The position numbers were made by a program, and so were the translations under genes. 64,000 nucleotides of DNA from Panaeolus papilionaceus (lineage: Eukaryota; Basidiomycota; Agaricomycetes; Agaricales): assembly GCA_015501605.1 (NCBI GenBank), contig JADNRZ010000029.1:420072-484071 (forward strand), written 5' to 3'. Positions 54,136-64,000 of this stretch are shown piece after piece; the first letter of the stretch is position 1, and every line of letters starts with the position of its first letter. The notes beneath the pieces are model-generated. The model was not told the DNA's origin. It made no database searches and was given only the letters and a program-made list of their open reading frames with translations.

Positions 54136-55060
54136 TGCTGAGAGACATTAGGATGATGGTTGAGATCAAAGGGGATCTGAACTTCTAAAACAATCAGCTT
54201 GTCTGGTGGATGACCTGCAAACTTATATAATTTGTCATCATACTGAAATTATGTCTAAGAATGAAATATAGTGAGGTGATTTCAATGTCTTATATTAAAA
54301 ATTTAATCTAGACATCTGATATCCTTGATTACACCTGTACAAGTGCATTTTGTCAATGAGGCAACTAACTCAACATCTGATCAAACTTACCTGGAAATAA
54401 ATCCATAAAATCCTCTGGGTGTCCTGTTACATCATCTCTTTCCCCTCCTACCTTTTCCTTATCTTATCTGGACCAACACCTCTTTTCATCTTATCATTGT
54501 GTACTATCATCTCTCTTTGTACTTGTATTTCATCTTATCTCTCTATCTTCATCCACTTCCATCTCCATGACCCCACCTTCATTCCTGCTGTTGCTCCACT
54601 CTTATCTCCTATCTATGACTCACTTTCTTACTCATCTCTCTCACACTTATGACTCATTCCTTATTGTATTCTCATGCTTACTCCACTATGACTCTTACTC
54701 TTATTCACAGACTTCACACCTTATCTACTTGGTGCTTACATGCACAGCCTCTTAGATAGCTATATAAACCCTGTAGTTTATACCCTTGTTCTTTAGCTAG
54801 TTCTTTAACTTTGAATAGAACAACAACCTTCTATGATGATCTTATTCTACTTGCTCTCTTCTAAGACAATACCAGCATAGCATGTGTACACAGTGGCAAT
54901 CTTAGAACAATACTTGAACTCTGACACACAATGACCTTCTTCTGAACTTGACCCAGACAAGCTCAAAGGCCTTAACTGCAAGTGCCCATTGAGCTATCAT
55001 AACAAAAGAACTAGCTACCCCAACATCACGAAAAGGCACTTGGGAACTGGTGACTTTCTA
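54136..55060. other. degenerate flank of the TIR element; no gene
   Basis: On the minus strand near 54240-54140 a frame reads KFAGHPPDKLIVLEVQIPFD, part of the coding sequence into which the large element inserted. 54419-54755 is pyrimidine-rich (Ser/Leu/Ile/Thr low-complexity frames) and not taken as a gene. Confidence 0.4.
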
Positions 55061-55445
55061 GTACTGTACCATTTTAAATTGTTCATCAGTCACAGGTCAC
55101 AAGCCCTTCTGATGGCAATGAACTTTGTACCATGTCCCAGATCACAAGGCAATGTGTCAGCCATGACTGACCAATGCAAAAACATATGTATAAAACCTTA
55201 AAAAAATCATGATAAATCGTCCAAAATTATAGAGACCACACATATGTTAAAATCCGCTCTACATGAGGAAGTAAAGGGACGTTGTAATATTAATGATGTT
55301 CAAGCTGGGATATGCCCTGACGAAATTTGGCTTATGCTGAAATTTGGTCTGGGTCACAGGTCCCAGCCCCTGTTGACAGGGACAAAGTTCGTCAAGGAGG
55401 TCACTGGTCACACCCCCTGACAAACAATTTAAAATGGTACAGTAC
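55061..55445. mobile_element. MITE, family with TIR GTACTGTACCATTT (copy 1)
   Basis: A perfect 23-bp inverted repeat bounds 385 bp: GTACTGTACCATTTTAAATT.. at 55061-55083 and its complement at 55423-55445. Internal GTCACAGGTC words lie near both ends. No coding capacity. Confidence 0.75.
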
Positions 55446-55729
55446 CTCTGGGAGTCTTTTACATCTTTCTGGAGTCTTTTATATCTTTCCAATATCTCTG
55501 GAAGTCTTTTACATCTTTCAGGTATCTCCAGGAGACTTTAACACCTTTCCAAAGCTTCAAAAGTCTTCCAGAGTCTTTTGGAAATCTTTCAAAAGCTTAC
55601 TAACAATTTCGCAAAATCTTCTGTATCCATTTGATACATATTGAGATACTGAGTCTAATTCACATTATTCTGAGAACTCTACCTTTCCAAATACCAGTGT
55701 GGTGTAAATAAACATGAGCCAAGAGCCAA

Positions 55730-56452
55730 AAGGTCGGAGTGTGGGAAAATGGACTTGTGCATTTCAAAGTATTTAACTTGAACAGTATATTTAGTAGCAT
55801 CTCTTACACTGCACTTAAAATTATGATTTATATATCAGAATAAAGCTAAAAATGAGTGGAATCCAACTACATTTACAGCGCTTTTGTGCGCTTTTTTATT
55901 TTCCCAAAATGGTAATTATAGTGTTTTAAGAAGATGTATTTTGCCATATCTCAGCCTAAGAATTAACTGCACAAGGGCGCCATAAATACAGTTAGATTCT
56001 ATTTTATTTTAGCTTTATTTTGGTATATAAATCATAATTTTAGGTGCAGTATAAGTGTCACAATTGAATAAATACAGTTAAAGTCAGATCAAGTATTTAA
56101 AATCAACAGCATTTTCAGTTGCACCCCTTGTACTGGACCTAAAATTATGATTTATATATCAAAATAAAGCTAAAAATGAGTAGATTCCAAATATATTTAC
56201 AGCGCTCCTGTGCGCGCTTTTACCCTCCCAAAATAGCGGCTATAGTGTTTTGTCAAACCATATTTTGCAATATCTGGCCGATAAAATGACCGCACATAAG
56301 CGCTCTAAATTGAGTCGAACTCTACTCATTTTTAGCTTTATTTTGATATATAAATCATAATTTTAGGTGCAATGCAAGCGTCACAATTAAATAAATGAGC
56401 TTGAAAGCAGATTTCTGAAAGTGTCGAAGTCCATTTTCCCGCGCTCCGGCTG
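55730..56452. mobile_element. TIR element with two internal 324-bp tandem units
   Basis: The outer ends are inverted: GTGGGAAAATGGACTT at about 55741 and AAGTCCATTTTCCCGC at about 56428. Inside, AAGTATTT starts at 55767 and again at 56091 (period 324). Each unit holds its own inverted pair, TAAAATTATGATTTATATA ... TATATAAATCATAATTTTA (55803-56055 and 56127-56377). The structure looks like a foldback element grown by tandem duplication. No coding capacity. Confidence 0.65.
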
Positions 56453-57543
56453 AAACATCGGAGCATGCCATTGACTGCCACATCATCACTTCTTTCTTCC
56501 CTTCCACCACCATCCCCACTTCTGCATTCACCACATTTCATGGTTTCCTCTTTATTCATCTGTTGGGAGGGATGGGATGGGATGGTATAAGGTTATTGGT
56601 GAGTCTATTCCGCTTTTTTGAGGTTTTTTTGCTGTTGACTATCTTTCTGCTGGTTGATTCCTCTCCATTGCTCCCCTCTTGTCCGCTTTTTTTGACCTTT
56701 TCCCTCTTTTATTCTCTGACCACTCCTCTTTTCTTCTGCATGTGTTACCTGTACAACCCTTCCACCTATGTCTGACCCCTCTTCCTCTTTTTCCCTACAT
56801 TTTAGTCCGCTTTTTTATATATTTTCTGTCCACCATGTACTGCTCATGCCTGTCCTCTCTTGCTGCTATTACTTCCTCCTCCTCTTGTTCCTTAGTTTTT
56901 CTCTTGTCTCAAGGTTCATTTTGGGGGTTGGTGACTGTGGAACAGACTCACATGTCCGCTTTTTCTCCCTTTTTAAATTATTCACTATCTCTTTGACTGT
57001 GTCCACTGCCATGTCATCAATGTCACTATCTTGCTCCTTAGCTCCTGCACTATTATTTCTACTATTTATTTCTTATATTATTCTCTCTCCCTGGCTAACT
57101 TTCCTACCATGTCATTCTGGCTTCATCCTCCTTTCTCTCCTTCATTCTTATTAGTCCGCTTTTTTTACCATTTTCATTCTCCTGTACACATTTCATATTC
57201 TGGTTTCACTCTTTATGTCTACTCATAAAAATAGTCTACTGTAAGCTAGTTATATGTCATAGGTTCTCAGGTGCAATACATGCTTTTTGATCTTTCATAT
57301 TACATGTTGGACTTGGAATTGAGAAGAAAAATGAAGGCTGCTATGCAAATTACAAGACTTTCAGAAATACTGCAAAGCCTATCAGAAAGCTCCTGGAGAC
57401 TTTCCAAAGTCTTCGGAAAGCTGTTTCAAAATAGGACTTAGAACCTCTAAGACTCTCAGAAGACTCCAGGTATCTTTGTTAGGTTTTGTTCTTTTGGAGT
57501 CTCCAGGAGTCTCCAGGAGGCTTTCCAAAGTCTCCACACTCAA
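56453..57543. other. pyrimidine-rich, no supported gene
   Basis: CT-rich plus strand with recurring CCGCTTTTTT words (56600, 56690, 56810, 56955, 57150), reminiscent of the word in the palindrome arms. Frames here are Leu/Ser/Phe/Tyr low-complexity. 57360-57560 carries repeated GGAGTCTCCAG-type words. Confidence 0.45.
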
Positions 57544-58003
57544 AGTTAAGGCTGGACACAAGTCTTGCATACTCACAGGTACCTGCAAGTTGACTCATGG
57601 GAATACCTGTGAGTATGATGACTTGCAGATCTGGGTACCCGTTCCCACGGTTCTCTCAAAGTCCAAGTTTGGATTTTGGAAACTTTGCTGACTTGCAGGT
57701 ACCTGTGCACCCCTGGTCACCTGCAATATATCAAACATATTTACTATTTTGAAAAAATATTTTATCTTATTTAGTGCTAAAAATTGTTTTAAAATATATT
57801 TAAAATAAATAATATATTATTTTGTGAATATATTTAATAAATAGTTATGAACTGTTGACCTGCGGGGACCTGCAGGTCAATACTTGCAGATCCAGGTACT
57901 TGTGGGAATTTTGACCCGCAGATCCAGGTTTGGATTTTGAAAATAAAAAACTCACGGGTACAGATCCGGATCACCTGTGAGTAAACTTGTGTCCTGCCTT
58001 ACT
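57544..58003. mobile_element. TIR element, ends AGTTAAGGCTGGACACAAGT
   Basis: The left end AGTTAAGGCTGGACACAAGT (57544) is inverted at 57985-58003 (ACTTGTGTCCTGCCTTACT), followed inward on both sides by ACTCACAGGT. Internal words ACCTGCAGGT/ACCTGCAAG and CAGATCCAGGT repeat. 460 bp, no coding capacity. Target duplication not resolved. Confidence 0.6.
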
Positions 58004-58197
58004 TGAAGTGCCTTTTCCTGATGCCTCACTAGGTGGCCAGCTCATTACTTAAATAGCTGTTTCATCTGGGTTTGATCCTTTACCTCTTTCTCTTTGGATC
58101 TCTCCCAGGACTTGTGTGTGTCTGAGGTGCCCTTACAGTTTCCTTCCAACAGCTGCACATCCAGGTGAAGCATAGATTTTGCTCTTGTTAATATGGT

Positions 58198-58603
58198 TAC
58201 TGTACCATTTCAAATTATTTGGCAGTCACAGGTCCCAGACCTTTATGACAATGCCGAAATTGGTTGTTGTCCCAGTGTCACAGGCCAGATGGCCAGGTGG
58301 GACAAAGCCATAATTAGATTAAGCTAAAATCAGCATTTTAATTAGCATAAATACCTAGAAATATTATCTAAAATTGATTAACCACAATTACGAAAGCTTT
58401 GTTGTCTGAAGAAGCATTATCTTTCTGTCCTATAAAACAGGAGGAATTATAGCAGAGATTGGCTACAGCCCACTACATCCATCTCTATGAGATGCTGAAT
58501 TTTGCAGTTGGTCACAGGTCCCAGTTGGTGATGACAAGTTAAAAAATCCGACATTGTGGTCACATGTCCCCCCCCCTGCCAAATAATTCAAAATGGTACA
58601 GTA
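58198..58603. mobile_element. MITE, family with TIR GTACTGTACCATTT (copy 2)
   Basis: TACTGTACCATTTCAAATTA at 58198 has a near-complement at 58576-58603 (two mismatches in 28). Its size (about 405 bp), TIR and internal GTCACAGGTCCCAG word match the element at 55061-55445. Confidence 0.7.
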
Positions 58604-58994
58604 CTAGCCATGTAAGATTGTGGTTGAGAGTTATCATAACTTGTTTGTAGACGTTGAATCATGGGGTTGTAGAAGCATGTTTTGAGGAAAGCTGAAAGGG
58701 CAGGTATGAAGTCAACTGCTCCATGACTTGTCCAGAGCATAGGAATCGATGTGTTTGGTAATGGTGGCTGTCATGCAACTAGGTAGCAGGAAGAACTAGG
58801 GGAGGAAGAGATCAAGGGTGAGGGAGTAGATGGGTGAATTGACTGAGTTGAGCATGGCTTGTTTTGATCTGTCATCTGAGAGTTGATTTGATCATGTGAT
58901 GTGTGTGTTGAACTTCATTATTGTTGCTATCCAAATGTTCATCTTTCCCATCATCCTTACCATCCTCTGGACATTGCCAAAAGATATAGGCTTT

Positions 58995-59690
58995 TCACAA
59001 AGCAATTGCCTCTTGTCTCTGTAGCCATATCATCATCTGCTCTGTATAGTTGCATTTATTCATTGCATCATAAGCATTTTTCGCCAAATTGATATGGAGG
59101 CATTCTGGAAATTCAGTGTTGTAGCCATCAGGGCTTCCCAACTGGCAAATAGCATCCATGTAATGTTTGATATTGTGCAGTTTTGGGATATTGAAGTGCT
59201 GATGAACACCCATTTGAACCAGAAGGTGCTTGTTTTTGTGGAATAAAGCCAGTGAGGCCTCAAGAGCTGAAAGATTTGTTGTGGTGTGAACCTGGAGTTG
59301 GGCATAGAAAATGAAGTCAACAACAGCTTGGATGAGGGTGAGTACATTATCATTTACAGCTCCTGCCTTCATGCTCACAAATATCTGTTGCATCTCCTTG
59401 TACTCCTTCCCTGTCCATTGTGAAATTGTATAGTAACATACCAGTGAGCATTGACAGTATATGTTATTGCAAGGCAACATCAACAGAGTCAAACATGTTA
59501 TTAAAAAGATAAAAATTCAAGGGTGATGCTATATTATGTGGGATATGAGGGCAAAGAGAATGTGCAGATAACAGAGTGGAGTGACAATAAAGCAGACTAC
59601 AGTGTAAGTAAGGACAGCAAATATACCAGTCCATTATTTTTATTTTTATTTGACATAGACACCTTATTAAGGCAACAGACAGTGACACAT
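58995..59690 (-). pseudogene. Plavaka-type transposase fragment
   Basis: The minus frame 59492-58995 (165 codons) matches my memory of the C-terminal region of Plavaka (CACTA-related) transposases of Agaricomycetes: VHQHFNIPKLHNIKHYMDAI, SPDGYNTEFPECLHINLAKN, YDAMNKCNYTEQMMIWLQRQ. It lacks the upstream catalytic part and ends without the usual C-terminus, so it is a fragment. The upstream stretch to 59690 parallels 39700-39890. The right side is cut by the element starting at about 59688. Confidence 0.72.
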
Positions 59691-61282
59691 CAGCAATATC
59701 TGGGTTGGCTCCGGAGTGCTCCGTAGTGCTCCGTAGCACTGTAGTGCTGTAGCAAAGGGTACCCCTTATGGAGTTTCCCCATTAGGGTCAGTAGTGCTCT
59801 GTAGCGCCCCCTTGTTGCTACATGATGCTACAGACTGCTACAGGTGCTACAGAGCACTACAGACTGCTACATAGGTAGACCACTACATATACAAATTGCC
59901 CTTCTAAATAGCACATATAACGCATGAAATCACTCATAAGATTGTAAAACAAAAATTAATATATCATTCAAAACCTAACTAATACACAAGTAATACCGCA
60001 TACAATACAGATAGGGAACGTCCTGGACCTGTGGCATACCCTACCTGTGTACCTGCGGGTTTTCCATGCAAAACAAGTCCAAGAATGTCAAAAACGGCCC
60101 AGAATTGGGCTAGATATGCTCAAAATACGAAAGGCTTCGCATTTTGAGCATATCTTGCCCAATTCTGGGCCATTTTGGGCGCTCTTAGGCCTGTTTTGAA
60201 GCTCACAGGTACACCAAGGCTGACCCACACCCGTACCTGCGCCCAACCCAACCTATAACCTGTCCAAGTCACCTGTACCCTTGACTTTCCCTAAATACAG
60301 AGATAACCAAGAGAATAGCAAGAATGGCAATAAGCGATAATAAAGGTCAAGAATTTATGCTCTAAATAAATATATTAATGAAGTACAGTATAACAATAAA
60401 TAAAATAGAACTCACCAAGGGTTATATATGACATGTAGAGGAAGGTCATGATGACGAAGAACTAGAAAAGACATCAAAGCAGAGTGTGAGAAAGTCCGGA
60501 AGTCGTACCCATAACATTCACATACCTATGAAAACCCGTCTCCTATGCTCAAACAGACATAATAAAGCACCTATAATAATAGAAGTAATAGAAGAATGTC
60601 ATAAATAGAAAAAGAAAGAAAATAAATAAAAGGAATCTCACCAAAATATGTTAAAGTGCAGGTAAAATCTACTGCTAAAGCAGCGATAACATCCTATAAT
60701 ATAGTAGTCAGCCACTTGGTTCCATAATAATAAACACTTACCAGGTCTCTTAAATATATATATATAGAACCATTAAAGCACCTGTGGGATGGGGAAATAT
60801 GGTAGATGTGGACGAAGATGATAGTTGAGGAAAGAAGAGAGTGCAATCAAAATTGCTTATTTTGGAATCATTTTGGTTCGTGTTTTGATTAATCAGCATT
60901 TTCCCATCTCATATGTTTCACCAAAGCGGACAATGGACTTCAAAAAAAAATGACAAGTCCAACTTATTGGTCTTGAAATTCACTACTATTCTGTTATATA
61001 CAATTATTTGTAGTCTAGCACCTAGTTGACATTGGTTTTTAATAATATAAGTAATTTCTGGCATGACTTTAAGAGAGGGCACTCCCTATAGCTACATAAT
61101 TACCATACCATGGTAGGTAGCAGTACACAGAGGGGGAGGTAATGCATGTAGTGCTACAGAGCACTAACTTGCTAGTCGTTGCTACCACTGCCATCATGGA
61201 TGCTACAGTCGCTACTGTTGCCATGATGCATGCTACAGCCATCAGTGGCTATGCTACAACCCAAAATCGGAAATTGCTGATG
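59688..61282. mobile_element. 1.6-kb element with GTGCTACAGAGCACTAC subterminal repeats
   Basis: The possible TIR starts CATCAGCAAT at 59688 and ends ATTGCTGATG at 61282, each followed inward by a GGGTTG word. Both ends then carry many copies of a word like GTGCTACAGAGCACTACAG (59715-59885 and 61090-61260). The interior is AT-rich without coding capacity and holds a hairpin at 60050-60212. The architecture (TIR, clustered subterminal words, no gene) parallels that of the large element at 41070-54124, with a different word. Target duplication not seen. Confidence 0.5.
60050..60212. repeat. foldback hairpin, about 75-bp arms
   Basis: GCCCAGAATTGGGC (60097) and ATATGCTCAAAAT (60114) return inverted as ATTTTGAGCATAT (60141) and GCCCAATTCTGGGC (60157). 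Weaker pairing extends out to GTACCTG/CAGGTAC. The loop is about 10 nt. Transcribed, it would form a long imperfect hairpin. Confidence 0.75.
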
Positions 61283-61384
61283 CAGAGAAACAGGAACTCA
61301 TAACCTCAACATAACTCTCAGAACAGCAAAACTTTCTCAGACCATGCTCATTGACATATAACGAATATTGATAAAAAGATACAC

Positions 61385-63577
61385 TTAATTTGAAAGATCG
61401 AAAGCAGCATTGATGAATGCCTCAATCTTCTTCTTATGCTGAGTCTTGCTTCCTGTTGTGACAGAGCTTGTTGGCTTGCAGCTGGTGTACAACAGGAACT
61501 TGCCATGGTGATGAGCAGTCTGGCTGGCAGCAGTGTAGATATGTGGGCCAACATAGCTCCATGCACCATTGTTAAGCAGCTCCTCCTGACACCAGAGCAG
61601 ACTGGCATTGGGGTATTTATCAAGGTGAGGCGTGATCTGTGGAGAGGAGTTAGTGATGCACGATGATGACAATGATGGTAAAGCAAGATAAAGGACATAC
61701 CATGTCATAAGGGAAAGGCAAGATCTGCTCAATCCTGCTGATGGCAATATCCTTGATACCACACTCTTCGCGCGCCTGAAGGAGGGTATAATATACCTGA
61801 TCAGTGCACAAAATATGGCACTTGATTTCCTCCGGGGCGATGAGGTTGGATTCAGCGTTGTGCAGCTTGGGGAGATAGCGTTGGAACTGAGTTTCACCAA
61901 CCATTTCGTCGAGGTTGGATCGGGCCTTGGGGTGGCGGAGGAGGGACTTGGAGAAAAAGAGGACGAGCTGTGAAGAAAAGGAAGGTGAGTGAGTATTGTG
62001 GTCATGTGCATGAGTGAATTATTATTAGTTACAGGCTTGCAGAAGTCTCGGTGAATCTGACGACAGAGGACATGGAAGATATTGGAAGGGGTGCTGTTCA
62101 AAAATACCCAGATCAACGTCGGAGAAAAGAGAAGGGATTATTAAAAAATGAAACATACGTGGGGTAGACAACCTGCATGTTACAATCCTGGTGCTGGCGC
62201 TCGATCTTCTCAGGTGAAGGGAACACATTGGGGTGATCATCGCAAAGCTGGAGGAATCACTCAATGCGACCGCTTGAATGCTCAGGTCCCTGACCGTCGT
62301 ATCCATGAGGGAGAGACACGACCAACCCAGTCCTCTGCAACCACTTCCTCTCGCCGGCAGCGATGAACTGATCAATGATGCACTGGGCATTGTTGGCAAA
62401 GTCACTGAACTGGGCTTCCCAGATAGTCAACGAGTCGGGGGAGACGAGCGAGTACCCAAGCTCGAATCCGAGAGTGCCAAACTCTGACAAAGACGAGTTA
62501 CAAACAACAAATCGGGCCTGGCTGGAGCCGAGATCGTTGAGAGGGATGTACTGAGCCTCGTTGACTTGGTCATAGATGACGGCGTGATGTTGGGAGAAAG
62601 TACCGCGCTCGACGTCTTGACCCGACACGCGGACATGGATCCTCTCGAGGGCGAGAGAACCGAATGCAAGAGCTTCGGCGGTAGACCAGTCGATATTGGT
62701 ACCCTCCTCGACGGTTTTGCCACGGGCGGTGAGAATGCGAGCCAGGTTGCGGTGAGGGGTGAAGTCGGTGGGGTATGATGAGATAGCCTTGCCAACACGT
62801 TTGAGGGTATCACTGTCGGTTCCGGTGGCACGCGAGGGAAGGGTGCGCTCAGCGAGCTGTTTGGGTGAAGGGAAGCCCTGCCAGGCAGCCGAGAGCCACT
62901 CCTTGCTGGTGGGGACGTAGTCCTTTGCAGCAGCGGCAGCCTTCTCCATCATGCCCCACACCCATTTCTTGTGCTCCTCAATATCCTTCTCGGTAAATGT
63001 ACCACGGCCGACGAGGAATTTGGTGTATTGAGTTAGAGGAGTGGGCTGCTTCTTGATAGCCTCGTACATGCGGGGCTGGGTGAAGCTCGGCTGATCGGTC
63101 TTGTTGTGGCCGTAGCGTCGGTAGCACACAATATCGATGACGACATCCTTCTTATATTTGGCCCGGTAATCTGCCACAAGCTGGCAGACAAAATTGACGG
63201 CTTCAACGTTGTCCCAGACCGAAACGCTTCTTGTTGGGGTACTTGCTGACGATGAAGTTTTCAAAAGATTTTGACCAGATGAGTCGATCAAGAATCATTT
63301 ACTTCTCGTCGACAGTGTAGTTCCATGGCTTGGGCGGCTCGATACGTTCAAGAATCCAGTCGCACTGCTCCTTGTCAGGGATGTAGGCGTACTGGATACC
63401 AACGGCACCACCTAAATGGATAACATAAATGAGTTGTCTCATAATTTTTAAAAAATGACAGCAGACACACGACGCACCGTAGATTCGCTCGCATGGCTTT
63501 ATGATTTGCCGCAACTTCATGGTTTCTTTCAGATTATTCCATTCCATCCGCTCTCTCTCAAATGTATCACCCACCAC
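61385..63577 (-). pseudogene. KGD1: 2-oxoglutarate dehydrogenase E1, broken duplicate
   Basis: Clear E1 (OGDH) sequence with its introns: exons about 63577-63478, 63411-62159, 62093-62033, 61967-61701, 61636-61385. Recognisable parts are [109 protein letters not shown] and the tail to INAAFDLSN. Defects: TAA at 63299 between NYTVDEK and MILDRLIW; a frame-shifting join at about 63214, where KRFGL runs directly into DNVEAVNFV and loses over 200 residues including most of the thiamine-diphosphate core; TGA at 62257 for the Arg of RIERFLQL; and no exons for the N-terminal region upstream of 63577. The conserved GHNE is GHNK. The C-terminal exons are clean. I infer a dead duplicate; an intact KGD1 must exist elsewhere. 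Confidence 0.9.
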
Positions 63578-64000
63578 AGTACTTCAACCCATACCTCGTT
63601 ATGTCCCCCCTCATGTCAAACCGTGTGCTTCACTATCAACCCATCCAACGAATTCCACCCCGAACCTCGCCCATGCGCCTCCCGTCCACTCCTCTAACAT
63701 ATCCTTTCTCCCTCCACATCACATTCCTTCCTGCGTCCTCATGACTCCACCACCTTTTCAGCATCATCACCGACTCCGCCACAACGGTGAGGTTACAGCA
63801 TATATGCGCTGAGATAGGAGCGGGTAAAGCACAAGACAGTGGTTGGAGCGCGAATCAGGAGGGTTTTGAGAAAGGAGTTCGAATTTTTTGACGCAATTTA
63901 GGGCTGAGAGGATGGGGGTGGGGATTAGGGTGATGGGTGGAACATATGGCGGAGTTTTGATCCCAGTATGTGGGACAAGTTCATAATCTTCATCATTGTC
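63578..64000. other. right edge, nothing recognised
   Basis: No earlier KGD1 exons could be identified here. Short plus frames at 63455-63812 are low complexity. Confidence 0.4.

Overview
The window reads as nuclear DNA of a mushroom-forming basidiomycete (Agaricomycetes). Genes are cut by many introns of about 50-70 nt with GT..AG ends. BTB/POZ genes are expanded, a C2-NACHT-WD40 receptor is present, and the transposase remnants look like the agaric Plavaka type. The species cannot be named from this sequence. All exon borders are my own by-eye models.

Layout. 1-20.9 kb is gene-dense. Two groups of tandem BTB/POZ genes (1-4086 and 12565-16740, six members) share one exon plan: BTB exon, LRLGNKYD exon, C-terminal exon. 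Three of the six carry in-frame stops. Between and beside them lie a shrunken RAD23-like relic (4807-5606), an MCT-like MFS transporter (7552-5754, minus), a 13-exon secreted serine carboxypeptidase (10020-12170), the CAAX protease RCE1 (17427-18724) and ribosomal protein uL23 (20075-20856).

21-34 kb holds a large unrecognised two-exon gene on the minus strand (24807-21824), mitochondrial ribosomal protein uL30m (27936-27493, minus), a 1.6-kb direct segmental duplication around it (about 25010-26620 and 28250-29960) with a third related exon, and a dimeric tandem repeat (30690-31715). 34269-39238 is a complete ten-exon STAND receptor whose four WD40 units repeat at exactly 129 bp.

39.3-61.3 kb is a repeat island. 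A 13-kb terminal-inverted-repeat element (41070-54124) is bounded by an 11-bp direct repeat and interrupts a degenerate reading frame. It carries a structurally intact Ty1/copia retrotransposon (41541-48325, LTRs identical by eye, target duplication CTTAT) and an apparently perfect 1,708-bp inverted repeat (48521-50228 / 51427-53134). Several small MITE- or foldback-like elements and a Plavaka transposase fragment follow. The window closes with a broken duplicate of the 2-oxoglutarate dehydrogenase E1 gene (63577-61385, minus) that has two in-frame stops and an internal frame-shifting deletion.

The genes do not form one pathway. The main themes are birth and death of gene copies (BTB, RAD23, KGD1, the 25/28-kb pair) and stepwise nesting of transposons next to a polymorphic-type innate receptor. 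The strongest candidates for something undescribed are the 6.3-kb palindrome-bearing element (size without copia) and the C2-NACHT-WD40 receptor.
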